Below, in pieces: positions 34,718 to 44,035 of a stretch of DNA of 64,000 bases. The first letter of the stretch is position 1; each line of letters starts with the position of its first letter. This stretch comes from an uncultured Muribaculaceae bacterium (GTDB lineage Bacteria; Bacteroidota; Bacteroidia; Bacteroidales; Muribaculaceae). Made by a program: the position numbers and the translations under genes. The notes under the pieces are model-generated. The model saw nothing but the letters and a program-made list of their open reading frames with translations. It did not search any database and was not told where the DNA came from. The DNA lies in NCBI GenBank assembly GCA_947632485.1, contig CANRPJ010000013.1:1-64000 (forward strand). Reading direction: 5' to 3'.

Positions 34718-35151
34718 TTGAAGGGCACGGCGCGGAGCACCGAGGCAAACTGGTCGCACATCTTCTGAACCGGGCCCGAAATCATCGGCTTGAGCATCGG
34801 GGGCACTGCCAGGTCAATGCTCACCTGCGCCTCGCAGGAATCAGCTCCAAGAGGAGTGATATCGAGCGAGAGATGGAGGGGCACAGGGGTGCCTTCGCCG
34901 CTGAGCTTCACCAGAGTAGGAGCGATGCGCTCGCTCACGCGCAAAGTGATGGCGCCCACGGGACCGCCGGGAATCGTGATAGTATCAGATGTAAGCTCGA
35001 TTTTATTGAAGAGGTCGCGCTTATCTTCCGGTATGCTCTCTTCGGGCACATTCTCGAGAAGGCTTTTCAGATTGTCGAGATTGGAAAGCTTCTCAAACAC
35101 CGTTTCTGCCGGCGCATTTATAGAGGTCGGCTTGCTCTTGAACTCTGCCAT
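34714..35151 (-). CDS. SRPBCC-fold protein
   Basis: The 145-residue protein has the START/SRPBCC ligand-pocket fold: the opening FKSKPTSINAPAETVFEKLS is typical, and the end is a long helix (MISGPVQKMCDQFASVLRAV). Such proteins bind lipids or hydrophobic molecules, but no substrate can be inferred. It follows pyrE after six bases. This gene pair is common in Bacteroidales. Confidence 0.82.
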   Translation of the reverse strand: MAEFKSKPTSINAPAETVFEKLSNLDNLKSLLENVPEESIPEDKRDLFNKIELTSDTITIPGGPVGAITLRVSERIAPTLVKLSGEGTPVPLHLSLDITPLGADSCEAQVSIDLAVPPMLKPMISGPVQKMCDQFASVLRAVPFK

Positions 35152-35157
35152 GCCGAA

Positions 35158-35805
35158 TCAGTCTTTTGAGGAATCCGGAGTCCAGCCGGCAGGATTCTTG
35201 CGCCATTCCTTGAGGGTCTCTACCTCATTGGGGCGAATATAGTCGGTCTTGACTGCCACTTCGAGCATCGACGTATAGTTGCCCAGGGGCACGAGCGTAA
35301 CGTTGGCATCGCTGAAACGCTTCACCGATACGGGGAATTCGTAGGTGAAGATGCAGGTCATGCCTACCACTTCGCAGCCTACATTGCGGATAGCCTCCAC
35401 AGCCTTCAGCGAGCTTCCACCCGTGCTCACGAGGTCTTCAATCACCACTACCTTCGTGCCGGGCTTGAGGTTGCCTTCTATGAGGTTTTCCAGACCGTGG
35501 TCTTTCGGAGTGGAGCGCACATATACGTAGGGCAGTCCCAGGGTATCGGCCACGAGGGCTCCCATCGCGATGGCTCCTGTGGCCACTCCTGCTATCGCCT
35601 CGGCGTCAGGAAAGTTCTCGAGCACGATGCGGGAGAGCTCTACCTTGATGAAATTACGCACATCGGGATAGGAGAGAGTAGTGCGGTTGTCGGTATAGAT
35701 GGGTGAGTTCCAGCCTGATGCCCAGATGAAGGGATTGTTGGGCTGAAGCTTTATCGCACTGATCTGAAGGAGCTTTTCAGCAAGCAACTGGTCGGGTTGT
35801 TTCAT
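35158..35805 (-). CDS. pyrE: Orotate phosphoribosyltransferase
   Basis: The 215-residue enzyme adds ribose phosphate to orotate in pyrimidine synthesis. It has the PRPP motif VVVIEDLVSTGGSSLKAVEA (about residues 116-135), WNSPIYTDNRTTLS (about 31-44) and the flexible-loop segment RSTPKDHG. It opens the operon pyrE-SRPBCC-Rieske-LysE-AAA, from the promoter at 35840-35870. Confidence 0.97.
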   Translation of the reverse strand: MKQPDQLLAEKLLQISAIKLQPNNPFIWASGWNSPIYTDNRTTLSYPDVRNFIKVELSRIVLENFPDAEAIAGVATGAIAMGALVADTLGLPYVYVRSTPKDHGLENLIEGNLKPGTKVVVIEDLVSTGGSSLKAVEAIRNVGCEVVGMTCIFTYEFPVSVKRFSDANVTLVPLGNYTSMLEVAVKTDYIRPNEVETLKEWRKNPAGWTPDSSKD

Positions 35806-35839
35806 TGTCGGAGCATATTGTTGGTTAATGAGTGAGTTG

Positions 35840-35870
35840 CAAAGTTACCTAATCGGAGGCTGAATTGCAA
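35840..35870 (-). promoter_or_regulatory. Promoter of the pyrE operon
   Basis: TTG (35870-35868), 20 bases, TAACTTTG (35847-35840). It starts 8 bases beyond the stop of the TPR gene. Confidence 0.85.
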
Positions 35871-35877
35871 ATGAGAA

Positions 35878-36156
35878 TTAAGGATTATATATATCCTTAT
35901 TATAGTAATCCAGGATTTCGCGTGCCGATTGGAGTGCGGCGCGCGCTGGGCTGTCGGGGTTGATGGCTATTGCGGCCAGATAGTCGTTGATAGCCTCCCT
36001 GCGGTGCTGGAGGCTCCAGTGCTGGAGTCCCCGGAGCGCAAGGGCGGAATCGTCGGAAGGATTATCGGCTATATAGGCATCGAGAAGCCTTACCGCTTCA
36101 TCTTTAGCCAGTCCCTCTGATATAAGGGTGCGGATATGGTCGAGTGTCATGCTCAT
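35878..36156 (-). CDS. Small TPR-like protein
   Basis: The 92-residue protein is built of about two tetratricopeptide units (residues 20-53, LLDAYIADNPSDDSALALRG, and 54-86, HWSLQHRREAINDYLAAIAI), which usually bind other proteins. No signal peptide is seen. Its ATG overlaps the murI stop by four bases, so it is made together with MurI. Partner unknown. Confidence 0.75.
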   Translation of the reverse strand: MSMTLDHIRTLISEGLAKDEAVRLLDAYIADNPSDDSALALRGLQHWSLQHRREAINDYLAAIAINPDSPARAALQSAREILDYYNKDIYNP

Positions 36157-36983
36157 AATGCTATTCTTTCAGAGTGAACCTCCTCTCCGGCGAAGAGCGA
36201 GGCGAGATGGTCGAAGCGCGAGGCTTGCTCGGTAGTGAGATAGCGCACGGAGGCTCCCCGCGCGCATCTGGAGTCGATCTCCTTGTGGCGCCCGAGATAG
36301 TCGGAAAGGCTGGCGGCCACCAGCGATCCCTGGGAGAGAATCCTGATTCCTTCGGGCACTACCTTCAGGATCTTGGGCAGCAGGAGAGGATAGTGGGTGC
36401 AGCCGAGCACGATCGTATCCGTTTCCGGGTCATTATCCAGCGCACGGTCAATATATTTCTTTACGAAATAGTCGGCGCCGGGGCCATATGCCTCATCATT
36501 TTCGATAAGCGGCACCCACATCGGGCAGGCATGTTCGCTTATCTTCATCTCCGGATAGAGCTTCCCCACTTCAAGCGTGTAGGATTGGCTCGCTACTGTG
36601 CCCGGGGTGGCGAGCACTGCGATATGCCCCGTGCGGCTCACGCTTCCGAGAGCCTCCACCGTAGGACGAATCACTCCCAGCACCCTCCTGTCGGGAGCCA
36701 GTCGCGGCAGATCGCGCTGCTGGATAGTGCGGAGGGCCTTGGCGGAGGCGGTGTTGCAGGCGAGGATCACCAGACTGCACCCCTCTTCGAATAGTCGCTT
36801 CACGGCAGAGAGCGTAAAATCGTAGACAATGTCGAAGGAGCGTGTGCCGTAAGGCGCCCGGGCGTTGTCGCCCAGGTACAGGTAGGAATAGCCCGGCAGG
36901 CTGCGCCTGATTTCGCGCAGGATAGTGAGTCCGCCGTAGCCGGAGTCGAACACACCTATGGGTCCTTGCTCTGCAGGTTTCAT
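36153..36983 (-). CDS. murI: Glutamate racemase
   Basis: The 276-residue enzyme supplies D-glutamate for peptidoglycan. Motifs are VFDSGYGGLTILREI (residues 11-25), ILACNTASAKAL with the first catalytic Cys (about 73-84) and VLGCTHYPLLL with the second (about 191-201). It lies at the end of the outer-membrane assembly operon, beyond a hairpin at 37012-37042. Confidence 0.96.
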   Translation of the reverse strand: MKPAEQGPIGVFDSGYGGLTILREIRRSLPGYSYLYLGDNARAPYGTRSFDIVYDFTLSAVKRLFEEGCSLVILACNTASAKALRTIQQRDLPRLAPDRRVLGVIRPTVEALGSVSRTGHIAVLATPGTVASQSYTLEVGKLYPEMKISEHACPMWVPLIENDEAYGPGADYFVKKYIDRALDNDPETDTIVLGCTHYPLLLPKILKVVPEGIRILSQGSLVAASLSDYLGRHKEIDSRCARGASVRYLTTEQASRFDHLASLFAGEEVHSERIAL

Positions 36984-37011
36984 TCTCCGGAGATTCTCTC
37001 TTTCTTTTACG

Positions 37012-37042
37012 ACTCAGGACGCAGCCGGGCCGCGTCCTGAGT
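37012..37042 (-). terminator. Strong hairpin between ompH and murI
   Basis: ACTCAGGACGC and GCGTCCTGAGT form an 11-pair stem around a GC-rich loop. No U-run follows on either strand, so it may act as a partial terminator or a mRNA-stabilising element rather than a classic terminator. Confidence 0.55.
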
Positions 37043-37080
37043 TAGTATGATCGGAATTATATCAGATTCGGTATTGAATG

Positions 37081-37581
37081 TTATTTTATTCCGAGCTTGG
37101 CCTTTACATCGGCAGTGATGTCGACAGCCGGAGCTGCATGGTAGAGCTGCTGCTGGATCTCCTGAATCAGCGTATAGTTGCCCTCCTTGCCTACGCTCTG
37201 GATAGCGTCGCGGATCTTCTGCTGGATAGGCATGAGCAGATCCTGCTGCAGCTTGTTGAGATCCTGTTCGGCCTGCTGCTGAAACTGCTGGATCTTCTGG
37301 TTGAAATCTTCCAGTTCGCGGGTCTTGCGCTCTTTGATTGCTGCGGGCTCATCTTCCTTCATCGCGCGGAATTCCTCGAGCTTGCGGTTCATCTCCTCGC
37401 CGAGCTTCTGGTATTCTTCCTGATAGCTTTTCTGAGTAGCTTCCATCTTTTCAGAGGCAGCCTTCATCTCCGGCATAGAGGTCATCAGTGCCTGGGTGTC
37501 AACGAGGCCGATCTTTACAGTCTGGGCCGAAGCGATAGCGGGCAAGGCCAGAATGGCCGCAAGAATAATCTTCTTTATCAT
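37081..37581 (-). CDS. Skp/OmpH-type periplasmic chaperone
   Basis: This 166-residue secreted protein has a signal peptide (1-18, ending ASA-Q), a short beta strand KIGLVDTQALM and a long charged coiled coil (about residues 35-125, rich in Glu, Lys and Gln) as in Skp, which holds unfolded outer-membrane proteins. The C-terminus returns to the body domain (YHAAPAVDITADV). It is the second of two tandem paralogues and has its own promoter inside the first one. Confidence 0.9.
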   Translation of the reverse strand: MIKKIILAAILALPAIASAQTVKIGLVDTQALMTSMPEMKAASEKMEATQKSYQEEYQKLGEEMNRKLEEFRAMKEDEPAAIKERKTRELEDFNQKIQQFQQQAEQDLNKLQQDLLMPIQQKIRDAIQSVGKEGNYTLIQEIQQQLYHAAPAVDITADVKAKLGIK

Positions 37582-37633
37582 AATTTAGAGTTGTTATTGA
37601 ATCTCTTTGTCAGTTTGGTTTGTGTCTGAACTA

Positions 37634-37665
37634 CAAAGTTAGCCAACTTATTTGGAATATCCCAA
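37634..37665 (-). promoter_or_regulatory. Internal promoter before the second ompH
   Basis: TTG (37665-37663), 21 bases, TAACTTTG (37641-37634). The -33 part lies within the last codons of the first ompH. Confidence 0.75.
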
Positions 37666-38163
37666 TTTAGCCAGCACATCATTGCTTATATCGATGCGGG
37701 GAGAGGCGAAAACGATGCTCTGCGACGATGCCCGGTCGAACACGGCCTGCAGGCCCTGCTCCGATGCCACGGCTTTCACGGCGTTGTAGACATCTTCCTG
37801 AATCGGCTGCATCAGCGCCTGGCGCTTCTTGAAGAGCTCGCCTTCAGGACCGAAATATTTGTAGCGGAGTTCGGTCACCTCCTTCTCTTTAGCCACTACG
37901 GCCTCTTCACGCTTCTTCTTCTGTTCGGCAGTGAGGAAGACCATATCGTTCTGATACTGCTTGTAGAGCTCCTCAGCCTCGGCCTGAGCCTTGTTGAGTT
38001 CGCGTTCCCACACCTGGGAGGTCTGGTTGAGCTGCTCGGAGGCCATCTCGTAGGCCGGCACGTTGCGGAGCACGTATTCCATGTCGATCATGGCGAATTT
38101 CTGGGCAGCGGCGGGCAGCATGCAGCCGCATACGAGGGCCAGGATCATTAGTGTTTTCTTCAT
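37648..38163 (-). CDS. Skp/OmpH-type periplasmic chaperone, first copy
   Basis: The 171-residue protein has a signal peptide (1-20, ending AAA-Q), the opening strand KFAMIDMEYVLRNVP, a coiled coil (about residues 38-115) and a closing ASPRIDISNDVLAKLGY. It is related to the copy at 37081-37581 and lies 92 bases after bamA, as expected of a chaperone that feeds BamA. Confidence 0.9.
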   Translation of the reverse strand: MKKTLMILALVCGCMLPAAAQKFAMIDMEYVLRNVPAYEMASEQLNQTSQVWERELNKAQAEAEELYKQYQNDMVFLTAEQKKKREEAVVAKEKEVTELRYKYFGPEGELFKKRQALMQPIQEDVYNAVKAVASEQGLQAVFDRASSQSIVFASPRIDISNDVLAKLGYSK

Positions 38164-38255
38164 TGGTCTGTCAGTGTTTCAGTTTCTATTCTTTACTTAT
38201 AGACGCTTAAAAGGAGCCAATGTTTAATCCTCAGGGCTTATTGCTGCGATTTTCT

Positions 38256-40895
38256 TTAGAACTCCTGTCCGAGAATGAAGTGGAAGTTAGATCCGCCGCG
38301 GCGTCCCCATACCTCGTCGAAACCGTAAGCCCAGTCGATTCCAAGGAATCCGATCACGCTGAGGTAGATTCGCAGACCTGCACCGGCGCTTCGTGCCAGA
38401 TTGAAGGGCGAGAAGCTTTCCACACTGGTCCAGGCGTTGCCGGCCTCAGCGAAGGCGATACCGTAGATGGTAGTTGACGGCTGGAGCAGGAACGGGAAGT
38501 GGAGCTCGGTGGTGAATTTGGCGTAGGCATAGCCCTCGTAGCGGCTCGGAGTGAACTGGCCGTTGTCGTAGCCACGCATGCCGATGGTTTCCTGAGCGTA
38601 GGTATAGCTGCCGGTCATGCCGTCGCCGCCGAAATAGAAGGTCTCAAACGGCGTCTTCAGGTATTTGTTGTAGCTTCCGAGCAGGCCGAAATCGGCGCGG
38701 GTCATCAGCACAAGGGTATATTTGCCTTCCGGATCCGTAAGCGGAGTGTAGGTGCGGCTCTTGAACTTCAGCTTCCAATACTCTATCCAGCGGTACATCT
38801 CTTTGCGGGCACCTTCATAATCGCCGTCGGGATTCTGGCTCTGGTAGTAGAGCTCCTTCCAGTTGCGCTTGCGGAAGAGCGACATCGGCGGCGTAAGGTT
38901 CAGCTCGACCGAGAATGAGGAGCCGCGGCGGGTATAGAGCGGGTTGTCGATACTCGAGCGCGACAGATTCAGGCCGAGCGAGAGAGAATTGGAGCTACCG
39001 TTCTGCATGTAGTAGAGATAGTCCCAGTTCTTGAGGTAATACCAGCGGTAGGCCAGAGTAGCCTGGAAGGTGAAATAGTCGTCGGGCCAGGTGAGGCGCG
39101 TGCCGAGGCCGAGGCTCACGCCGGCTATCTGGATCACCTTGTTGGGGTCGTAGGCATTCTGGTAGGAGTAGTTGTTGTAGTAGTTGTTATTGTAGTAAGA
39201 GCCTGTGTAGTAGAGGCTGTTGTAGTAGGAGTTGCTCCAGTAATCGTTGTAGTAGGAGGAGTTTATGCCGGTGGAGCGGCTGTAGTCAACGCTTGCCTGC
39301 AGCGATGTGGGGCGGTTGCCTCCGAACCAGGGATCGAAGAATGATATACTGTAGCTCTGATAATACTTCGCGTTGGTCTGCGCGGCGATGGAGAAGGTCT
39401 GACCCTCACCTTGCGGAATGATGCCGCGGTAGCTGTGGGGGTGGAAGAGATTCTTGATCGAGAAGTTTGTGAATGAGAGCTGCAGCTGGCCGGTAAGACC
39501 CGTCTGACCCCATCCGAAGGAGAACTGCACCTTATCGTTGGCCTTCGATTCGAGGTTGAACACGATGTCGACCGTACCGTCGCTTTCATTAGGCTCTGGG
39601 CGGATATCCATGTTTTCCGGGTCGAAGTGGCCGGTCTGGGCAATCTCACGGGCGGAGCGCACGAGGTCGCTCTTCGAGAAGAGGTCGCCGGGGCGCACGC
39701 GCAGCTCGCGGCGGATCACATTCTCATAGAGACGGTCGTTGCCGTTGATCACCACCCGGTTGATGGTGGCCTGCGGACCCTCGATCACCCTCATCTGCAG
39801 GGCGATGCTGTCGCCGTGGATATTCTCTTCGATAGGCACGAGGTTGAAGAAGAGGTAACCGTTGTCGGTATAGAGGCTGGCTACGGCGTCGTCGTCTTCT
39901 GAGGTGCGCTTGTTGAGGCGCTTCTGATTGTAGACGTCGCCGGGGAAGATGCCGAGCACATCGTTGAGAATGTCGGTACTGTAGACCGTATTGCCCACCC
40001 AGTTGATATCGCTGATATAGTATTTGCGGCCTTCGTCGATGTCGAGATATACGTCGACGCGGTTGTCGTCGTAGGGCACTACGCTGTCAGCTACAATCTT
40101 TGCGTCGCGATAGCCGAGCTCGTTGTATTTCTGGATAATGCGCACCTTATCGTCTTCATAGTCGTTTTCTACGAATTTCTTCTGCTTGAAGAGATTGAGG
40201 ATATTGCCGTTTTCGTTGGTCTTCTTCATGGCGCCCTTCACCTTGCCGTCGCTGAGCACCCGGTTGCCCTCCACGTAGATCTTATGAACCTTCACTTTCG
40301 AGTTGCGGTTCACGATGATATCGAGGAACACACTGTTTTCCTGCGCCGGGTCTGGCTGCTCGCGCAAAGTTACCTGAGCATTCTTGAAGCCCTTGTCGGC
40401 GTAGTATTTCTCTATAATCTGCTTGGTGCGGTCGATGATGTTGGGCGTAAGCTGCTGCCCGGGCACCATTCCGAGGCGCTCCCTGATGTCTTTCTTCTCT
40501 CCGCCCTTGGCTCCTTCGAACCGCAGTTCAGAGAGGCGGGGGCGCTGTCCGAGCTCAATGAGGAGCCATGCCTTATCGCCCACTGTCTTCTCTACCTTGA
40601 TCTGCACCTTCGAGTAGAGACCCTGGCGCCAGAAGCGCTTCACGGCATTGGTGATGGCGTCACCCGGAATCTCGATGCGGTCGCCGACTGTGAGGCCGGA
40701 GAAGCCGATTATCAGGTAGTCATCGTCTTGCGGCACTCCGGTCACCCTGATGCTGGCGATCTCAAAGGTCTTCGGAATCGGGGAGTAGATGATGTTGGGC
40801 TCGTAGATAGTGTCGTTGGCTGTCTGCGCGCCGGCCCGTGCGGGCAGCAGCGTCAGCAGCGCGAGAAGAGCGGTCGCAGATAAGAAGTGTTTCAT
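38256..40895 (-). CDS. bamA: Outer-membrane assembly factor BamA
   Basis: This 879-residue Omp85 protein has a signal peptide (1-23), five POTRA repeats (about residues 45-450; for example FSGLTVGDRIEI, GNRVLSDGKVKGAM, INGNDRLYENVIRREL) and a 16-strand barrel (about 460-879) that ends with an aromatic residue (FILGQEF). It inserts other barrels into the outer membrane. A Tyr/Asn-rich loop of about 35 residues (near 545-580) lies between early barrel strands; see findings. Its ATG overlaps the uppS stop (TAATG). Confidence 0.96.
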   Translation of the reverse strand: MKHFLSATALLALLTLLPARAGAQTANDTIYEPNIIYSPIPKTFEIASIRVTGVPQDDDYLIIGFSGLTVGDRIEIPGDAITNAVKRFWRQGLYSKVQIKVEKTVGDKAWLLIELGQRPRLSELRFEGAKGGEKKDIRERLGMVPGQQLTPNIIDRTKQIIEKYYADKGFKNAQVTLREQPDPAQENSVFLDIIVNRNSKVKVHKIYVEGNRVLSDGKVKGAMKKTNENGNILNLFKQKKFVENDYEDDKVRIIQKYNELGYRDAKIVADSVVPYDDNRVDVYLDIDEGRKYYISDINWVGNTVYSTDILNDVLGIFPGDVYNQKRLNKRTSEDDDAVASLYTDNGYLFFNLVPIEENIHGDSIALQMRVIEGPQATINRVVINGNDRLYENVIRRELRVRPGDLFSKSDLVRSAREIAQTGHFDPENMDIRPEPNESDGTVDIVFNLESKANDKVQFSFGWGQTGLTGQLQLSFTNFSIKNLFHPHSYRGIIPQGEGQTFSIAAQTNAKYYQSYSISFFDPWFGGNRPTSLQASVDYSRSTGINSSYYNDYWSNSYYNSLYYTGSYYNNNYYNNYSYQNAYDPNKVIQIAGVSLGLGTRLTWPDDYFTFQATLAYRWYYLKNWDYLYYMQNGSSNSLSLGLNLSRSSIDNPLYTRRGSSFSVELNLTPPMSLFRKRNWKELYYQSQNPDGDYEGARKEMYRWIEYWKLKFKSRTYTPLTDPEGKYTLVLMTRADFGLLGSYNKYLKTPFETFYFGGDGMTGSYTYAQETIGMRGYDNGQFTPSRYEGYAYAKFTTELHFPFLLQPSTTIYGIAFAEAGNAWTSVESFSPFNLARSAGAGLRIYLSVIGFLGIDWAYGFDEVWGRRGGSNFHFILGQEF

Positions 40896-41686
40896 TATTG
40901 CGCTTTGGGTGTGTTAGCGTTTGTGTCAGTATCCCCGGCTATCTGTTCGCTGGTCATGCCGTAGCGGCGCTCGCGGCGCTGATAGTCGAGAAGAGCCTCG
41001 GCATAGGCCTCTTTTCCGAAATCGGGCCATAGCGTCGGGGTGAAATATAGCTCGCTGTAGGCAATCTGCCACAGCAGGAAATTGCTGATTCTCTGCTCTC
41101 CGCCGGTGCGGATAAGCAGGTCGGGATCTGGCACTCCGGCCATATCGAGGCAGGAGGCCACGGTATTTTCGTCGATCTGGTCGGCTGTGAGCTCTCCCCT
41201 GGCGCACTGAAGAGCTATTTTTTTCGCCGCTTCGGTGAGCTCCCAGCGGGAGGAATAGCTAAGGCACATGCAGAGGGTGAGGCCGGTGCAGCCGGAAGTC
41301 TCTTCCGCACAGCGCAGCAGGCGCATGCGCGATGCTTCCGGAATACGGTCGATATCGCCTACGAGACGAAGCTTCACGTTGTTGCTCACCAGATAAGGAG
41401 TCTCTCTCTCGATAGTGATGCCGATGAGGTGCATCAGCAGATCCACCTCCTCCTTCGGGCGGTTCCAGTTTTCGGTCGAGAAGGCGTAGAGGGTCAGGTA
41501 GGAGATGCCGAGATCTGATGAAAGCTCAGTAACCTTACGCACGCTTACTACGCCCTCGGCGTGGCCTTCGGAGCGCTGCTCGCCGCGCTGCTTTGCCCAG
41601 CGTCCGTTGCCGTCCATGATCATGGCTACATGGCGCGGAAGGCGCGTCATGTCGAGTCGGGATAGAAGGTCATCAAGTCGGTTCAC
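40895..41686 (-). CDS. uppS: Isoprenyl (undecaprenyl diphosphate) synthase
   Basis: The 263-residue cis-prenyltransferase makes the C55 lipid carrier for cell-wall and surface glycans. Motifs are VAMIMDGNGRWAKQRG (about residues 20-35), with the catalytic Asp, LTLYAFSTENWNRP (about 65-78) and LLIRTGGEQRISNFLLWQ (about 193-210). The start is a GTG at 41686 (ATG 41650 would leave almost no N-terminus). It follows the DUF6089 gene by six bases. Confidence 0.96.
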   Translation of the reverse strand: MNRLDDLLSRLDMTRLPRHVAMIMDGNGRWAKQRGEQRSEGHAEGVVSVRKVTELSSDLGISYLTLYAFSTENWNRPKEEVDLLMHLIGITIERETPYLVSNNVKLRLVGDIDRIPEASRMRLLRCAEETSGCTGLTLCMCLSYSSRWELTEAAKKIALQCARGELTADQIDENTVASCLDMAGVPDPDLLIRTGGEQRISNFLLWQIAYSELYFTPTLWPDFGKEAYAEALLDYQRRERRYGMTSEQIAGDTDTNANTPKAQ

Positions 41687-41692
41687 GTCGGG

Positions 41693-42388
41693 TCAGTCTT
41701 TATAATGGCACGTCGCGCAGCGGCGGCTGAATTCATAGGTAACGCTCACGGTGGTAGTGGAATACCAGTCGGTGTTGCTCATAAAGGAGCTCTTTATTCC
41801 GTAGGGATCGGCCAGCTCCGGGCCGTCGAGCTTATCGGTGAAAGTCTTCTTCATCAGAAACTCCAGACCGAGATTTACCCGCTCGCTGAGTTTATATTTC
41901 ACTCCTACCCCTAAAGGAATTGTGAGGGCGGCGCTTGAATGACCCCCTCCGCTCCAGCCGGTCACGGAGAGTCCTCCCGCTATATAAGGCGTAAGCTTCA
42001 CGAGCTTGCGGTAAGATTCGCCCACTCCGAAGGGGAAGAAATTAAACTCCGCCAGTTCGCCAATCTCATAGAAGGTGGTGGAGAACTTGAAATCCTGGCC
42101 GTCGGGCATCACATTCGTCATCTGAGCGGTGTTGCCTCTCAGGGTGCCCAGATAGGCATTGGTCTTGAAGGCGATGCGCGGATTCACGATATAGCGGAAC
42201 AGCACTTCGCCGTCGACCCCGGGATTGCGCCAGAGATTCGATGAATTGGCATCGCCGAGATAACCCGTCATGCCGATTCCGGCGCCAAACTCGAAGCGAT
42301 AGTCTTCCTGGCCGTAGGCTGGAGCTGCCACGGCTGCCGGCATCATTGCCAGCGAAACAGTCAGGATTCTCGCTATGCGCCAGGCCAC
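41693..42388 (-). CDS. DUF6089-type outer-membrane beta-barrel protein
   Basis: The 231-residue exported protein (signal to about residue 26) has the small-barrel pattern of this Bacteroidales family: FEFGAGIGMTGYLGDAN near the start and alternating strands ending in VSVTYEFSRR. This family is regularly found next to uppS-bamA. The start is a GTG at 42388. The last residues CATCHYKD form a short Cys/His tail. Confidence 0.82.
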   Translation of the reverse strand: MAWRIARILTVSLAMMPAAVAAPAYGQEDYRFEFGAGIGMTGYLGDANSSNLWRNPGVDGEVLFRYIVNPRIAFKTNAYLGTLRGNTAQMTNVMPDGQDFKFSTTFYEIGELAEFNFFPFGVGESYRKLVKLTPYIAGGLSVTGWSGGGHSSAALTIPLGVGVKYKLSERVNLGLEFLMKKTFTDKLDGPELADPYGIKSSFMSNTDWYSTTTVSVTYEFSRRCATCHYKD

Positions 42389-42395
42389 GTCAGAT

Positions 42396-43880
42396 TCAGA
42401 ATATCGGGGTGTATTTCAACCGGTTGAGCACTCCGCTCCATACGCAGTCGTTGAGCGTGGAGCCATCAGTTCCGTAGCCTCCGAAGAGGTATAGGTAAGG
42501 GCACTTCCAGATTATGGTGTCGCCATCGATAGTATAGTCGGCACGCGTCCAGGCATCGCTTATCTTTGCTTCCATATCTGAGGGAAGCGTGATGAGGTCA
42601 GCTTCGCTCCAGCCCGACATCTCCCTCGGAAGAGAAGGCAGGGCGGGACAGGACTGCCAATGCACGCCGTTGTCATACGACATATAGACGCCGCGGTTCA
42701 GTCCGCTGCCGAGAGTGCCTCCGAGCAGGAGCCAGATCTTATATTCTATATATTTAAGACCACGCTTTCTGAAAATCGAATACTGCGTCACGGTAGCGTG
42801 CTGCAGCGCCGGGGCGGGTGCCTCCGAAATCTTGGCCCAGTTCTGGCCATCGTAGGCCCAGGTGGCGTTGCTCGCATTTCCTTGAGCCGTGGTGCCTCCT
42901 ACGAGGAATACGATAGGATCCGGAGTCCAGTCTGTTACGATCGAGCAGAGCGGCGAGAAGCCCTCAACCGGGAAATCCGGTGCCGCGATAGCTGAGACTC
43001 CGCCCGGATAGGTGCATTGCAGCGTAGCGTCACCTGAAGACTTCAGACCCATTACATCGCTGCCGAAGGCACCGAGTATTGAATTCCATTTCTCTCCGGT
43101 CGAGGTCCAGGTCATGGCATCGGAAGAGCTGTAGAGAGTTCCGTCGGAGGCAAGGATATAGAAATCTCCTCCGGTGGCGGTGAAGGTTCTCACCTGAGGC
43201 GTGAAAGCCATAGCTACGCTTCTCTTTTGCCAGGGATCGGATTTCGGCGAATCTGTAGTGGACAGGGTGTAGGTACCGTCGCTCTCCTGAAGGAAGCTGT
43301 AGGCGGTGCCGTTGTGAGCCACTGTCTTCTGCTGCTTCGGATTTCCGAGGCGCGAAGGCAAAGTAGCCGTTCCAGTATTTTCCCATACGATGGTATCGCC
43401 CAGGCTGCGGTGCACATTCACCTTGAGCAGATAAGAGGTCTTGGTCAGTCCGTCGGCTGCCGTCACGTCGAGCGTAACGCGGCCGGTAAAGTCGATGGAG
43501 TCGGTACTGGATACAAGGTAGTTCACCTCGCCGGTACGCGTGCTTCCGCCCGTCATCGAAATAATCACGGATTTCGGCGAGCCCATGAATTTAATCACGG
43601 GCACAAGCTTATTGACCTTAGTGCCTTTCGGAAGGCTGTCGGCGTTGAAAATCACCTTATTATTAAGGTCGATGGAGAAGAACACGGAATCGAGCGCTCC
43701 CATCACCTTGGAGTCGGCCGAGAGGCTGAACGACGAAACGCCTACTACCGAGGTGTTGTCAATCAGCTTCTGCACGTCATCATCGTCACTGTCGTCCTTA
43801 CTGTCGCACCCGGTGGTCAGCATGCCCCCCAGAAGCGGGAGGGCCGCAAGCAACAGTTTGGTTATCTTCGTTTTATTCAC
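42396..43880 (-). CDS. DUF6242-type lipoprotein
   Basis: The 494-residue protein has a lipoprotein signal ending LLGGMLTTGC, a short acidic linker (DSKDDSDDDD), an Ig-like domain (about residues 35-150) and a kelch/BNR-like propeller (about 150-494) with repeated W/Y-G motifs. It is probably surface-anchored. No ATG exists at the front: the frame extends to a TTG at 43955 beside a TAATTTTG promoter-like site (43960-43967). GTG 43880 fits best because it opens the signal MNKTKITKLLLAAL; TTG 43889 is the alternative. It heads the uppS-bamA operon. Function unknown. Confidence 0.78.
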   Translation of the reverse strand: MNKTKITKLLLAALPLLGGMLTTGCDSKDDSDDDDVQKLIDNTSVVGVSSFSLSADSKVMGALDSVFFSIDLNNKVIFNADSLPKGTKVNKLVPVIKFMGSPKSVIISMTGGSTRTGEVNYLVSSTDSIDFTGRVTLDVTAADGLTKTSYLLKVNVHRSLGDTIVWENTGTATLPSRLGNPKQQKTVAHNGTAYSFLQESDGTYTLSTTDSPKSDPWQKRSVAMAFTPQVRTFTATGGDFYILASDGTLYSSSDAMTWTSTGEKWNSILGAFGSDVMGLKSSGDATLQCTYPGGVSAIAAPDFPVEGFSPLCSIVTDWTPDPIVFLVGGTTAQGNASNATWAYDGQNWAKISEAPAPALQHATVTQYSIFRKRGLKYIEYKIWLLLGGTLGSGLNRGVYMSYDNGVHWQSCPALPSLPREMSGWSEADLITLPSDMEAKISDAWTRADYTIDGDTIIWKCPYLYLFGGYGTDGSTLNDCVWSGVLNRLKYTPIF

Positions 43881-44035
43881 TCTTTTCAAGTGGTTAAGCG
43901 TTCTTTTATAAGTCGCCGCGCATGAGGCAACGGAGCGCAGAGCGTCTGCGTTCAATCTGCAAAATTAGCATTTATTGTCAAAACGAGAGGCAGGTTGGGC
44001 GTTCCGAGGCTGAAATAGTTAATTTTTAGGTCTTT

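Noticed and set aside
39158..39260. A CRISPR-like or tandem repeat array at the GTAGTAG-rich stretch
   Set aside because: The units are irregular triplets in the bamA reading frame and encode Tyr and Asn; there are no spacers. No CRISPR array was seen anywhere in the window.
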